Source of the DNA: Capitulum mitella
Taxonomy: Eukaryota > Arthropoda > Thecostraca > Pollicipedomorpha > Pollicipedidae
DNA length: 64,000 nt
NCBI GenBank assembly: GCA_030062745.1
Contig: CP099843.1
Location: forward strand, 21,178,583 to 21,242,582
Reading direction: 5' to 3'
This document shows positions 10,970 to 22,227 of this stretch, one piece after another; position 1 is the stretch's first letter, and every line of letters starts with the position of its first letter. The position numbers and the translations under genes were made by a program. The notes under the pieces are model-generated. The model was not told where the DNA came from, made no database searches, and was given only the letters and a program-made list of their open reading frames with translations.

Positions 10970-13204
10970 AGAGACCGGAATCGGCCATTGGTCGTTTCAA
11001 ACAATCAGACCGCGTTCTGCATATGACCAAGTGGCAAAACACCGAAATAAAAAGAAAGATCAACCTGTGTTCAACGGAAACCGACTACGACGTGCTCCGG
11101 CAAAATTTACACTCTCAGGCACCGACAAAGATATCATTTCGAATAACTGTGCTCCTACAAAAAGGACCACGACGCGTTGGGGCAAATCGTTCCTTGTCAG
11201 AACGTATTGTGGCTATTTAGGTAAAGACCAAGGACCTAAGCAATGTTGGTGAACGTTGGTGAATGTTGGTGTTAGTGAATGTTGGTGAAATAGTTAATTA
11301 TGTGGGCAGAGTTATGAATAAAGATACCACTTTTCATCTGGTGTTTCCTCACATGCACCCAGGGACTGCACCACAGATCTAAGAGTGGGGGACGGATATA
11401 GTAGGAGGACCTTTTGGACTCCAGGGGCCTATGTTTTTGGGGTTACCCTGGCCTTTGGGAGCCTCCTAAGGCACTGTCAGACCCGAGCTGCGTATGAAAC
11501 AAATCGTTGAAACGCGAAGAACGACGGTCGATACCTTAAAGCTTTTCGGAAAAAATCGGAAAGGGGAGATGAGGGGCGATAAGGGGCCTCCTGGAGCGGA
11601 GAGGGACTACTTGTGATGTGGAAGGGGATACATCTGGAGACGAGTAGGCCTGCTGGCGCGGTTTGAAACCTTCCCATGCTAAACGAGGAGCCTGACAATG
11701 CTTGAGGGCGCCGAAAGCCCTCTCCCGACATACTTCTGAACGGGACCTCCGGGAAAAATAGGGGAAACAAAACATTAACATCCCCTCAGCCCAGAAAGTG
11801 AGGTACACGTCCCTGTACCCCTGTTGCGCGGTCCTGCATACACCAATCTGACACCGATTTGATATTAACTGAAAAATACGAGGAAGCAAGTGCAAAACAC
11901 GTGCTACATCCTTGGAAATTAAATACGCGTGCGAGGCTGCGCTTAAAATGCTATTTGCCTGCAAAGGGGGACTTTACCACTAGATCAGGGATCTAACCAG
12001 GATTTCACCAAGAAAGGGGCTGGGATAAACCCAGCCCCCTTGAAATTGAGAACTCCTCGGATTTCAGCCACTTTATTTTCTAGTCTCGGAGACTTTTATT
12101 CATTTTCATCCCAGGTGTGTAAAACATGCTATATTTTCAGCCACAAAGGGCCACACATTCAGCCACACGGACATATTGCCTCTCATACGCTAAGCCCCCT
12201 ATCCCAGGCAAGGTAAAAGGTTCGTTATCTAGCAAGAGGAAAGAGAATAACATTTATATGGATAAGAAATGGGCGTAGAATTCGTTTCTATTTTATTCCA
12301 ACGATACCTGATTTCACTCTTCAGGCCAACTGGTGACCTTCTCATGACACCACGACACTGTAAATAAGAATATCGACACCGTTCGCTGTTGTCATGGAAC
12401 TGCTTTTACAGCAGAAGGGCGTGTAAGGTCTGCGTTTGTAACGATTCGGCCTGAAAATTGCTACAGTTTTGTATTCAGTGGTTATTTTTTCATCTCTCCT
12501 GTTCAAGGCCAGGTCAGTACGGGGTCTAACGTCACTGCTATCTTTTATGGACGTGACTAATGCCATAACCATGCTTCTGTTACCACAGAATAGAGTTCGG
12601 ATTATCGACAGGGACAAAAAATAGTTGCTGTTATAGAAATCATCGCCTAAAATTGCATTAACCTTGGTTGAGATGCATACTGAAGTCACATCAGGCCCGT
12701 GACCGCACTGGTACGTGGAAGGTAAGAAGGCGTTTTTGAATGGCGACACGTTATTAAGCATACGCTGAAACAGTCGTGCGTCAAAAACTGATCCCATATC
12801 TTGTCGAACTACTGAAACAGAAGCCAAAGCGTAGTTCAGATTTGGAAAATCGGCTTGCAAGGTCTCATAACAAATGTAAAGTTTTTGACACAGGCCATTG
12901 ACAGGCATTCTTAAAAAAACCTCATGGTTGGGGGGCAACCACCTCCTCGCCCGGCGAAGATTAAATCGGCCCGAACGCGTTCTGGCAACTAACGATTTGC
13001 CCAAACGCCTTGTGATCGTTTTTCTGGGGACCTAAATCCGAAGTGACATTTTGGTCGGTGGGAAAGGAGGAATTGCCGGCAAACGCTGTGGTCGCTTTCT
13101 TTTGACCAGAGATTAATCTTTCTTCTTAACTGAGTGTTTGGCAATCTGGCCATATCCGTAACACGGTCCGGTTGTTTGGTATGGCCAATGGCCGATTTTG
13201 GTCT
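10970..13204. repeat. pair of diverged inverted repeats, possible foldback-type element
   Basis: The sequence from 10970 to about 11200 (starting GAGACCGGAATCGGCCATTGG) is related, by eye roughly 70%, to the reverse complement of about 12985-13204. Shared landmarks are GATCAACCTGTG versus GATTAATCTCTGG, and GGGCAAATCGTT at the inner end. The arms face each other with about 1.8 kb between them. This could be one element with long terminal inverted repeats or two copies of one dispersed repeat in opposite orientation. No target duplication was found. Confidence 0.45.
12342..13004 (-). other. 220-codon open frame of unknown status
   Basis: An uninterrupted frame whose 5' end lies inside the right arm of the inverted repeat at 10970-13204. 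The first ATG inside it is near residue 33 (MPVNGLCQK). No domain, motif or transmembrane segment is recognised. It is serine, valine and asparagine rich and includes CGHGPDVTSVC. It is the longest open frame in the AT-rich part of the window after the Tc1 transposase. A frame of this length is somewhat unexpected by chance here. It could be a decayed element protein or chance. Confidence 0.2.
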
Positions 13205-15712
13205 CTGCTCGTTAACAGGCAGACGTAATGAATTTGACGCTATAATATAATATATACCATATGTACTATGTATATATACTGAATTAAAGCAGTATATAGT
13301 AGTACACAACATTATATAACTATAATGTGCAGCGTATCAGGAAAACTGGCATTGTTGTAAACATGGGTTTAGTGAAACGGTGATGAAAATGATAGGCGGT
13401 TCGTTCGATTATCTGACGCCCATTGAATAACGTCCACAGCATGATATTCAAGTGCAGGCACTATGACCTTGGATTCCCTGAATTTTGTGATGTGCCGGCA
13501 TAACAGACGCTCAGCCATTTTGCTTCATTTATTAAGGAAGCTATCTTCAGAATTGAAAATAAGCAGGTGTGTTGCAGATCCACAGCTCTTTACAAACGTA
13601 ATATTTCGGGGTCGAAAATCAATAGCATTCAGCAATGCAGTGATTTCCATTATCTATGGCTATGACACGCCGAGAAAATGAGCTACGATGAATTTTACGA
13701 ACGACAGCAATGGCATCAAACTGTAAACAGTTCTCGGGAAGCTGCCACGGGAACTGTGCGCGATATGCCTGCAGCTGCAGGATCAAACGGCTCCTTCAGT
13801 ACAACACAAGGAAAATAAAGGATAGAAGAAGAAACGTCGTTGTGCCTCTTTGATACTAGAAACCAAGCATTAACATAAAAAAGGGTTCTATGAACGGCAG
13901 TGTGTCTTATAGTTCTGTTTGCCCATAAATGCAGTTATCCACAAGTAAGGGAAAGTATCAGTATCTCTTTTGCATACAGAACTTCATGATCTACCAGATA
14001 ACTAGCCACTATAAATGTCCATTCAAAGCTTCACAGCAATCACCAGTACAAGATTAACGGACGTCGTACGCCAATGACGCTAATGGGGGACCGTGTGAGC
14101 CAAGAATTGCTGAAATACAATCAGACGTTGCCAGGCCTGTGTTGATCGGCAAAAGTCCTCGTGAATGATGCAGAACAGGCAGCAGGTGTACCGTTTCGGG
14201 CCCCCGTGTATTGATCCACGCGCGGACACATGTGCAGGTCTCAGCGACCTCCGGGACTGGTAACAGGTTCCACGCGTGTGGACAGGCCGCGCACTAGTCT
14301 TTTAGGTTTGAGCTGATAACTCAACACTGCAGACTCACGAATTCTGCAGAAAAATGGAAAAACGAAAACGATTATTTTTCAGCCGAAGTTGAACCGGGTT
14401 CTGGTGGGCGCAAGCATGTTCCGTACAATGTTCCGACAATGTTCAGCTTTCTCGTTGCGTTCGCCAGCAAAGCTGTGTAACGCTATTCGCGTTGTCCTGC
14501 CCACATAAGCTATTCACAGTAATTTTTAAGACGCACAGGTTTACATTCTTTTCTGAGCTGTCATTTACGCTTTGCTGTTTACGCTCGTGTCGCTGACGTC
14601 AAACGCGTTCGGTGTGAACGTTTTAGCAAAACGAAAACACTGTCGTAATCCGTAAACCAGAACATCCACCAGGCGCAAACTGCCTCCGGCTGTGACTCCT
14701 GGGGCAAAAAAGCAATGATCTATTCTATATAACATTTGCGACACCAGGAGCATAAACACGACAGCAATGTGGGTCACGTAAACAAGTTGACCTTGCACCC
14801 TCACACGCTACCCGTTTCAAGGGATCGATGTAAAATTGCCTGGACTATACTGCGCACACACCAGCGTCTCGAGTCCACAACAGCTGCAGTTCCGGTGTCA
14901 CATAACTAGGTTCTATGGCTTTCCGATGAAATCCGCACGGTTCTGGAACTTAAGAGTATTGGCATTGTACGGAAAAAGTCGTGGCTGAGTTTGGTAACAT
15001 TACAACGTAACTGATGACCAACAGCCAATAACCTATCGAACGAGGTCGACCCTACTAAGGTGCTAAGTTTCTTATTCTGTCCTGCCTTTGCTATTCTGTG
15101 TTACATTTGACAGAACGATGGAGGAATGAACAAAAGTTGCAAGCCAAATGCAAACCAAACCATAACTATTTCTTATGTTTCTGGATGACAGTGGTGCGTT
15201 TTTTGCGATATTGTGCGAAATGTGGTGGTTTCAGCTACTTTTGCCGGAACAAGAATGTCCTGACCGTTGGGTTTGTCCGATGCCCAAGATGTCACCCATT
15301 TACTCATTTGCATTTTCAGCTGATATCGAAGAAGCATGGCACGACCTGACCTGATATGAAATAAGGGGTTTCAAGCCCACTGAAATAAACTGAAATTTTA
15401 TGGACGGGCAGAAAACCTCTTGTAGTAATGGTTACGCGTAGATACGCCGTTCGTGAAATATGACGCGTATTTTTTTGTTCTCTCAGTTTATCTCATACCA
15501 CTGCATCATTAACGCGGTGTCATTTGTTAAGCTCGCATGGCTCATTTACAGGGCAGGTTGTTTCATTCACTTGGAATAATGATGAACATATTTATCTGCC
15601 AATTTCCATTTTCATTTTCCCTTTCCCAGTTCTATACTCATTTGTCACTTAAAGATAGCTATGTATGAATTTTATTATGAAATCACATTGTTTAGGCATT
15701 TATATAGCTTAG

Positions 15713-17418
15713 CCCTACTCCCGTTTGGGGGAGGCTTCACAAGCCTTCCCTCCGGTGTTTTGCTCACCACGTACAGGGTTTTTTAAGTTAGTTCATCCAA
15801 ACTTGGTCATATTTTCCTACGGATTCACTCAGGGGCGGAGCCAGCGGGATCTCATGCCATTTTTGACGCTGCTGAAAGCGAAAGAAACCCCCGGCCATTT
15901 CCACACCTTGCGTCCTTCAGCGTTGCGGAAAAAAAACAGCGTATGGTGCGAGACGAGAACTCGCATCTGGTATTCAGTTTTAAGGTCTCAGTTCAATGGA
16001 CGATCTTTCTGGTTGGGTCAATGGTCAAAAATTGGCGGAAAATGACATTTTTTACTTTAAGCGCAAATGAACGCCAAAAAATTAATGATGATGGAAAAAG
16101 CGGATACCATAATGTTCGTCATTCCATCATGAGTCCATCTTTACCCCACATAATTGTATTTTACCCCAGGGAGGGCGATCGGGGTCATGCTAGGTCAATC
16201 TTTATCCAGGGGGGATCGTCGGTTTAAATGCATTCTCGGGTCTGCAGAAACATTTTTTTTTGTAGGTAATCATAGACGTTCAAGTCAAACGTAGCATTTG
16301 AATTTAACAACGCTACTGTCAAATGACATATAAAAGTCATCTTAGGTTGATCCAAAGTTATCTGAAACCAGTAACCTGGAATGACCTCAGATTACCTAAG
16401 ACTTGTAACTTAGATGTGCTGAAAGCGTTCTTTTGTTTGGTTGATATCCAACACAAAATCTAATGTTAGGCATGTCGTGGCATTTTTGGCTCATCACCCC
16501 GCGACGGGCACCGCTCCGTCTGTCGAAAGTCGTCAAAAGATTGTCGAAAGTCGTCAAAAGATTGTCGAAAGAAAGATTGTCGCTTCGTCTCCGAAGCGAA
16601 AATCAGGTCTTCGCTGCATTCCGTCGCCTTATGATGGAAGAGAAGATACATTGCACGGAATATAAATCATTCGATTCCTTACACATCACGCAGTCCCCGT
16701 GTTTCGATTATTTTGCGATACCCATTTTCTGTTGCATTTTCAGATATGCAAGGTAACGTGTTTCTCGTCGTTACTCATGACCTCAGCTTACACCATTGAT
16801 GAGCCGGAACTGAGCATAACTATACCGAATATATGTAAGATCTTACAGAACAAACAAGTCTGAGTCGATTGATATCTATTTTATCGCATTTGTGCACTCC
16901 AACCGTCTTACAGTGAGCAGGCATATAGCTAGGACTCTCTTCTGGAGGGGGGGGGGACAAACGTCGAATTTTCTCGCATGACTTAGTTTATGGAAAAATG
17001 CACCAATTTTGTGCAGTTGACTTCATGTTTAAAGTACAGGAAAAATATGTAATATTTGCTTTTGCGGCATATGTATCTATCACTATTGTGTATTCCTGCC
17101 AAATCGCTAAACATCTAGAGAAGTCCGCTTGGATGGGGGTCAAGAGGCCTCGTGCCCAACTCCCCCCCCCCCGGCTACGCCCCTGACAGACAAAAATGGT
17201 ACCGTTGTAGATCGGCCGCGTTGGAGAGCGAAGACGGCTGACATGGGTGCCGTTATGACGTCATAGCCCGTTACCATGACGACATAGAAGAAACATTTTT
17301 ACACTATAAAATGCGGTAAGGATGTTCCAGAATGTACAATAAACTTTAGAAGGATCAAGCAGTAAGAAGTTACGGTCAGAAAACCTCGGGGATCATCAAC
17401 CCCGCATGCGGGTGAGGG
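15713..17418 (+). mobile_element. TTAA-type non-autonomous element, family A copy 1
   Basis: A 1.7-kb repeat whose internal sequence (about 15890-17400) is shared, in the same orientation, with 48550-49911. The shared stretches include GGAAAAAAAACAGCGT, AAGCGCAAATGAACGCCAAA and the GACGTCATAG block near the right end. The ends are inverted: CCCTACTCCCG at the left, and the complement of CCCTCACCCG at the right. The flanks read TTAG and CTAA, plausibly a decayed TTAA duplication. G-rich hairpins lie just inside each end. No coding capacity. It lies in an intron of the fibrocystin-L-like gene. Confidence 0.6.
16519..16580 (+). repeat. 21-bp tandem repeat, about 2.7 units
   Basis: The unit TGTCGAAAGTCGTCAAAAGAT is present twice, plus a truncated third copy (TGTCGAAAGAAAGAT), inside the family A element. 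Copy 2 of the element lacks it, so it expanded locally. Confidence 0.8.
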
Positions 17419-17499
17419 CTAAGATGGAGCGTTATATGAGCTAAATATGAATGTATAGGTAAACAATAAGAAAAACGAAAAAAATAGTAATTCGAGGCA

Positions 17500-18275
17500 G
17501 CTTCACAAGGTGAGATCAAGTTCCAAAAATTCCGAAATATACATGACTGGGAAATGTGCCCTCTTCTTGTATTTCAAGCTTCAGGTTGATATCAAGTCGG
17601 GTCGCGGACCTATGACCTAAAACGTGCGTGCGCCTACCCGATGTCGAGACGACCATTAACAGGAAATTAAAAAATATATCGAATTTAGGCGGCTGGAAAC
17701 GTTTTTAAACAGTACGATATAAACGCGAAGTCATTACATGTCACTCTGAGGTCATTATGGGCCGTATAATGTCAAAGATCGTAAACTGAGTTGGTAAACA
17801 TGTCACCATGACTGTTCCCCTTTTCTTCATGTCCTTGGCGCTGCCTATGCCAATATAATGCGAACAATGCAATACGACTTGCAATTCTGAGATATAAATG
17901 AATACTAAAAGTTAGCAAATGTTTCAAACTTTTATGCTAATTTAGTTTTCAAAGCAAAATATTTTTCCCATATGCTATACCACGTGAACACCTACGCATT
18001 TTCTCAAAATGCTAAATGTGGTGGTTGATCGGGAAAGTTTTATCAATTATCTATCGATTCATGTTAATTGCATCAAAGTCTGTCCATACACAGCGGAGCT
18101 ACAAGCCAAAAATATTCCCCATTCTGACTTTTTTGCCCATGTTTCCACACCTTTCAAGATTTTCACAACTTCGTTTTATAGAAATGTGGTTTACGTTATG
18201 GCTAATCGACTGCCATTCGTTGAGATGAAGTCAAAGAGGTAGTCCTCGAGACCTCGGGGGGGGGGGGGGAAGGCG
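17500..18275 (+). mobile_element. fragment of TTAA-type element family B
   Basis: Matches the middle and right part of the family B elements at 34370-35549 and 45866-47072. Shared blocks are TTGATATCAAGTCGGGTC, GTGACCATGA-type followed by CATGTCC and a CCTATGC, and the run ending in GAGACCTCGGGGGGG. The left end is missing. It ends near 18275, 140 bp before the donor splice site of the PA14 exon. Confidence 0.6.
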
Positions 18276-18411
18276 CACAAGGCTCCCCGTTCGGAAATGC
18301 GCCCTATCGCCACGGGTGCGTGAATATGATTAACGGACATTGTGCAGTGGACTGGGGGTGCCGCCCGTGTATGACTTTGGGGGCTGTCACGGATTTGTTC
18401 CGTGCACTCAC

Positions 18412-18683
18412 GTCCTGCAGGCTGTCGGGCGAGGACCCCAGCCTCAGCTGGGCGGGCCCGTCTGACTTCAGTGTCAGTGCGAACCGGCCGGTCCTGGGCG
18501 CGCGAAGCCAGCCGCTCATGCGACCCACAAACTGGTCGCCCTGGCCCAGCGTGTTGTTGGTGACGGAGGCGCCCAACAGGGTCTCCGAGCCGTAGCCGGC
18601 CGAGTCAGGGCTCAGGCCGGACAGGTCGCCCAGGTCGTCCACCTCGGCGTCCAGCCAAACCTCGTAGCGCACGCCGACACCGC
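18412..18683 (-). CDS. PKHD1L1-like: fibrocystin-L-like exon: PA14 domain, N-terminal half
   Basis: Exon of 272 nt, the largest readable: acceptor TTCTGCAG, donor GAC|GTGAGT. It enters in phase 1, completing a glycine with the base left by the exon at 20745-20837, and ends in phase 0. The peptide begins GVRYEVWLDAEVDDLGDLSG, continues through a glycine/serine stretch, then FVGRMSGWLRAPRTGRFAL and LKSDGPAQLRLG. This is the PA14 fold pattern: the domain start with G-x-x-Y-E-x-W, then the F-x-x-R-x-S-G-x-x-x-A-P-x-T-G-x-Y/F strands and the (S/G)-D-D/G turn. In fibrocystin-L, PA14 follows the third IPT domain, as here. The family's usual DD in the calcium-type turn reads SDG, so ligand binding may differ. 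Confidence 0.88.
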
Positions 18684-19214
18684 CTGCAGAAGATCGCTCG
18701 CGTTACCATGCCAGACGTCGTGGTTATGACGGCGGCTGTAAGTGTGGCACGCTAGCAGGTTCAGAACGCGTCCGTATGCGTGTCTGTGCGCGATGTATGT
18801 CCGTGCGTGCTTGGGGGGGTATTCGGACAAGGGTAACTGCGTAATTCCTTGGCCTTGGCGCAGTTCTCCGCGACAGCCGGTGTGAGGGACGGCGGCGCGA
18901 AATGATCCGGGCGGTCCAAAGCGTCGATAAATAAGCGATCAGCCTGAGTGTGTCGTAGTTGGATACGAAAAAGGGCTGTTGGGTATAGAAGGGGTTTGGA
19001 GTCTTTTTTCGAATTTGATCAGCGCTTGCTAGAGTAACGCTGAGTGTACGAGAGTGCACTAAGCGGACATTGCTGTAAATATTCTGATCCCTTCGATCGT
19101 GCAATCCTAGGCAATGCTGATTTATGGTGAAAGTCCGTCATGGGTGCGAAACGATCGCGTGGTAGCCAGTATGACCATCTACGTCCAACTGCCAGACGAC
19201 CCTAGGGTTAGATA

Positions 19215-19300
19215 TCGAACGCCTGGGTGACTCAAGCCCGTCTTGCAAGGATGGGGGCCCAGGGTTCAGTGTTCTGACAACTGAGCTATCGACTGGCGTT
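19215..19300 (-). repeat. tRNA-like sequence, probable SINE head or tRNA pseudogene
   Basis: On the minus strand, GTCGATAGCTCAGTTGTCAG fits a polymerase III A box. About 55 bases on, GCGTTCGATATC fits a B box. The anticodon arm and acceptor stem do not fold well, so it is not a functional tRNA call. Confidence 0.35.
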
Positions 19301-20516
19301 GACGGTCTGTACAACAACAGGCGCTTAGTACAACAACATTCTTATTCCATAGCAAAGGATAAGGAGTAAGTTTATAACGAAAGACATTTGAATTACGGCA
19401 GGCGCCAGCGAGGACAACGCGTGCAGGGACTGAGAAATCATGACGTGTCACCACTGCAGCTTGGTCATGAGCTGCAAACCCGTAACCTCTACTTAATGAA
19501 TGGCAAACTGATAAAACACCGTTTGTTACGTAGACGTCATTAGTAATTATGAAGCGACTCGGATGTTTGGTATTAACAGTTTGTCAACAGATGAAGAGCA
19601 AAGATGTTAGGACAGCTTTTGTGAACGCATTATGCTGCAGAACGGGGTCATCATGTTCCAAGTCCTCTGGATAACTGAGGCAAAAAAAAAGATCCAAACA
19701 GATCAATGGACAGTTAACAGAATGATGTACGCTGCGATACCTGGTTTGAACAGCAATTGACGAAACTGAGGCAATTTTCTGGTCTATGATTTGGCGTAAT
19801 AAACGGCTCGTCATTTTTTTGGCTTCAGAATGCTGTATTGCGACGATGCGTCGACAAAACACATTGCGATGTGTATTTTGCGATGTGACCGTATGTCAGT
19901 ATAAGGGTTCGCATCCGGCTAAGCGCGGCGTTACTGACGACGGGCAGGTGGTTCGAAATGAGGCTTCCAGACAGTGCGGCCATATCGATCAGTTTGAGTC
20001 TGCGGCGCAAAACGGCGACCCAGGGCACTGTGGCGCAATAGCACGGTCCAGCCCTGCTGGTTACTGCCCTAACGGTCAAACCAGAACAACACATTGTCCT
20101 GGGGGTTTTCCGGGTCGATCATGTTGATGTGCTTAGTCACAACTTCGGCGAACTTCGAGACCGCCTCTAAACAGATCAATGGATAGTACACAGAATTATG
20201 CATGCTACGATGGCTGGTTGAACTGCGCAAATGTATGACATTTCACATGCAGTCGTTCCCACCACAAAGAAAGCATCCAGGTTCAACTGCATCCTGAAGC
20301 ATAAACAGCATTTGGAAATGTAGTTTAAACTACTGGACGGCTGGACACTTATTAACACCATGCTAGATTCGTTTACTTTAAACATTACACAATCAACCGC
20401 CCTTTAGGTTATTTAAATATAACCAAGAACTGCATTTGGCATACTTGAACCAATACGCCCTATAATTTTGTCGTTACTGTGATTTCGCCAGCTAAAGTGG
20501 TCGAATAAAACCGCCG

Positions 20517-20590
20517 TCGTTAGCTCAGCTGATCGATGGTTGGTACTTCCGCCCTGAAAAGACGGTTCCGATCGCATCGGCGCTCGATAT
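20517..20590 (+). repeat. tRNA-like sequence, probable SINE head or tRNA pseudogene
   Basis: GTCGTTAGCTCAGCTGATCG resembles an A box. A near-stem CCGCC/GACGG encloses CTGAAAA (GAA, phenylalanine-like). GGTTCCGATCGC resembles a B box with one inserted base. It shares the GTCGNTAGCTCAG opening with the minus-strand copy at 19215-19300, which argues for a dispersed SINE. Confidence 0.35.
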
Positions 20591-20744
20591 CCAGCCCACG
20601 GGTGAGCCGTTGGCTTACCAATATAGAGTCATACTGACTACACGACCTTGGAGAGGGTCGCGTCGCACCTTTGGTGGCAAGTTAAACTTGCGCCACAAAA
20701 TCAGCCGTTGCCAGGTATCGCTCGACGGCATTGCCTTGTCTTAC

Positions 20745-20837
20745 CGTGCTGCGAGGATGCTGTGCTGATGGCTTCTTCGGCGGGTGCGGTACATTTCAGT
20801 TGGGTCGATGTGGCGGATACGACAGGACAGTCAGCTC
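20745..20837 (-). CDS. PKHD1L1-like: fibrocystin-L-like exon: second half of an IPT/TIG domain
   Basis: Exon of 93 nt: acceptor GGTCGCAG, donor G|GTAAGA, phase 1 at both ends. With the last residues of the previous exon it reads VGG then ADCPVVSATSTQLKCTAP, followed by a polar end (SSQH). The C-x-V-x-x-x-T-x-x-x-L/I-x-C-x-x-P pattern is the hallmark second half of the IPT/TIG immunoglobulin-like domain in fibrocystin and plexin families, with a probable disulfide between the two cysteines. It leads straight into the PA14 exon. Confidence 0.87.
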
Positions 20838-21666
20838 CTGCGACCGCCGATGCCCCGCGTTAAACGCCCACACAACAGTCTGTTACGCCGCGACGAGGCG
20901 TGAAAACCCTCACACGCCTTCACACCAGGCAGTCTGACCACAGTGCAGGCCGGTTGTAACTGCGGCAGCAGCTATCTCCGGGCCAAAGCCCGGTCCTTTC
21001 AGTAACATATTTTCGACAAATGGTCAGGTTAAAACAGGAAAAAGAATTCAGAGTTCATAGCCCCCTAAAGATCCCTCGCATACCGGACAGACATTAGCGT
21101 GGTAATCATTAGCTTGGGAATTAATGTTGACTTGGTGTTTCATGGTGCATCAGCAATAACATAATCCCGCTTTTGATTTGATATTGAAATCCTGAACACT
21201 AATGCGGTCGTTATGTATAGTGCTCGTTTCGCAGATGCCGTTTTTCCGCAATTCTCAGTCGTCATTCCTACGGTCATAAAACTAAGTTCATCGTAGAGAC
21301 TGCAACTAAATTAGATTGATGAGCTCAGCTTGGGGGCGAATTCAGGAATACCTCTTGGACATTGCTAAGCGGAAGGCTTAACGGACTTTTAGGCAACCGA
21401 ACACGAACAAAGGTTTTAGACATCCAAAAGCCACGACACGCTTAAGCGCAACAAAGTTGCAAGAGAGCCACCATCTGAGAAAGTCATCTAAAAAAACTTA
21501 CAGGCCTGCAATTCCAGATGTGTCCTGTAATTCAAATTAACCAGAAGATAACACAGCAGTGATGCACTGCGGTGGTTGTTTGGCTGCGCAAACGCTTTGC
21601 CAAAGTCGGCACCGATTCCGGCGAGATGGCTCATTGCAAGATGGCCTCCGGCGGCTGGCGCCTCAC
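20838..21666. other. intron of the fibrocystin-L-like gene
   Basis: About 830 bp between phase-1 splice sites. No other feature recognised. Confidence 0.65.
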
Positions 21667-21777
21667 CTCCGACGGTGACGCGCGCGGAGCCGGCCTCCGA
21701 GCTGAAACCGACCCCCTGCAGGGTGACGACGGCTCCGCCCACGGAGGCCAGGGAAGTCGGCGCCACCCGGCGCAGCT
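21667..21777 (-). CDS. PKHD1L1-like: fibrocystin-L-like exon: first half of an IPT/TIG domain
   Basis: Exon of 111 nt: acceptor GCCGGCAG, donor G|GTGAGG, phase 1 at both ends. The peptide is LRRVAPTSLASVGGAVVTLQ followed by GVGFSSEAG and a VTVGG turn shared with the next exon. The V-x-P-x-x-x-S-x-x-G-G-x-x-V-T-L-x-G-x-G-F pattern is a textbook IPT/TIG start. Exon GC is about 70%, well above the flanking intron. Exons 21667-21777 and 20745-20837 together make one complete domain split by a phase-1 intron. Confidence 0.9.
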
Positions 21778-22085
21778 CTGCCGGCGGGACAGAGGACCGT
21801 CAGCGTCCGCTGTCCGGCCAGTCAGGGTCCAGAGGTCCGGCACTCCGGTCCGGCACCACAGGCGCGAGGGAATAACATCTCCTCAGCTCGACTCCTCCTC
21901 GTGTTATCTACGTGATTACATCGTAACGTAGCCTTGTGCTTTGCTGATGAGGCCAGGATGATGTGGCGTGTAATTACATCATTTACATGAGGTGCAATGA
22001 AGGTAAAGAAATAAACGCTTCCTCTCCAGGACAATTTCTTCGCATGATCTCGATGAGTAGGAGCGGTGAGAAGCCGAGCAGCTAC
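21778..22085. other. intron of the fibrocystin-L-like gene
   Basis: About 310 bp, GC-rich next to the acceptor. No other feature. Confidence 0.65.
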
Positions 22086-22196
22086 CTGGCACGGCTAGGA
22101 AGTCGTACACGGTGTCCTGGGCGGATACCAGTCGACGCTGCTCCTTCACCATGGACAGGCCGCGGCCAGTCACCATCACCTGAACGGAGAGCGGAC
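22086..22196 (-). CDS. PKHD1L1-like: fibrocystin-L-like exon: inter-IPT segment
   Basis: Exon of 111 nt: acceptor GGCCGCAG, donor G|GTAGCT, phase 1 at both ends. The peptide is PLSVQVMVTGRGLSMVKEQR followed by VSAQDTVYDFLAVP. In fibrocystin-L the second IPT domain ends with a strand (VSFILDN-like), a GRS-type loop, then S-x-x-x-x-x-x-x-F-Q-T-x-A-E leading to the third IPT; this exon matches in layout. Four tandem GGTCA pentamers lie 10 to 31 bases upstream of the acceptor on the plus strand and form its pyrimidine-rich tract. Confidence 0.83.
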
Positions 22197-22205
22197 CTGC
22201 GGCCG

Positions 22206-22227
22206 GGTCAGGTCAGGTCAGGTCAGG
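22206..22227 (+). repeat. pentamer repeat (GGTCA)n forming an intron's splice tract
   Basis: About four units of GGTCA, read as TGACC on the minus strand, end 9 bp before the start of the exon at 22086-22196. Confidence 0.8.

Larger units (their letters stand above)
9988..18411. other. large intron region (8.4 kb) with transposon debris and a missing PA14 exon
   Basis: Holds an inverted repeat pair (10970-13204), a TTAA-flanked element (15713-17418) and a fragment of another (about 17500-18275). Splice phases on either side (0 and 1) show that an exon of the PA14 middle, roughly 30-55 codons, should be here. I read the minus strand and could not identify it. Other stretches (10000-10960, 13220-15700) show nothing I can name. 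Confidence 0.55.
18684..20744. other. intron (2.1 kb) with tRNA-like repeat fragments
   Basis: Lies between phase-1 splice sites. It contains two tRNA-like stretches (one minus-strand near 19215-19300, and one plus-strand at 20517-20590) and a short duplicated block (AACAGATCAATGGA at about 19698 and 20171). No gene is supported. Confidence 0.55.

Noticed and set aside
10668-11252. 194-codon plus-strand frame
   Set aside because: Overlaps one arm of the inverted repeat pair, has no recognisable domain, and its composition looks like translated non-coding DNA.
18320-18595. Open plus-strand frame across the PA14 exon
   Set aside because: Antisense shadow of the minus-strand PA14 exon; no motif of its own.
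20070-20172. Short minus-strand frame FAEVVTKHINMIDPENPQDN ending in a stop
   Set aside because: It looks protein-like, but no splice phase fits the neighbouring exons and no family is recognised. A duplicated short block nearby suggests repeat debris.
21572-21931. Plus-strand frames across the IPT exon
   Set aside because: Antisense to the SLASVGGAVVTLQG exon, which has a textbook IPT pattern on the minus strand.
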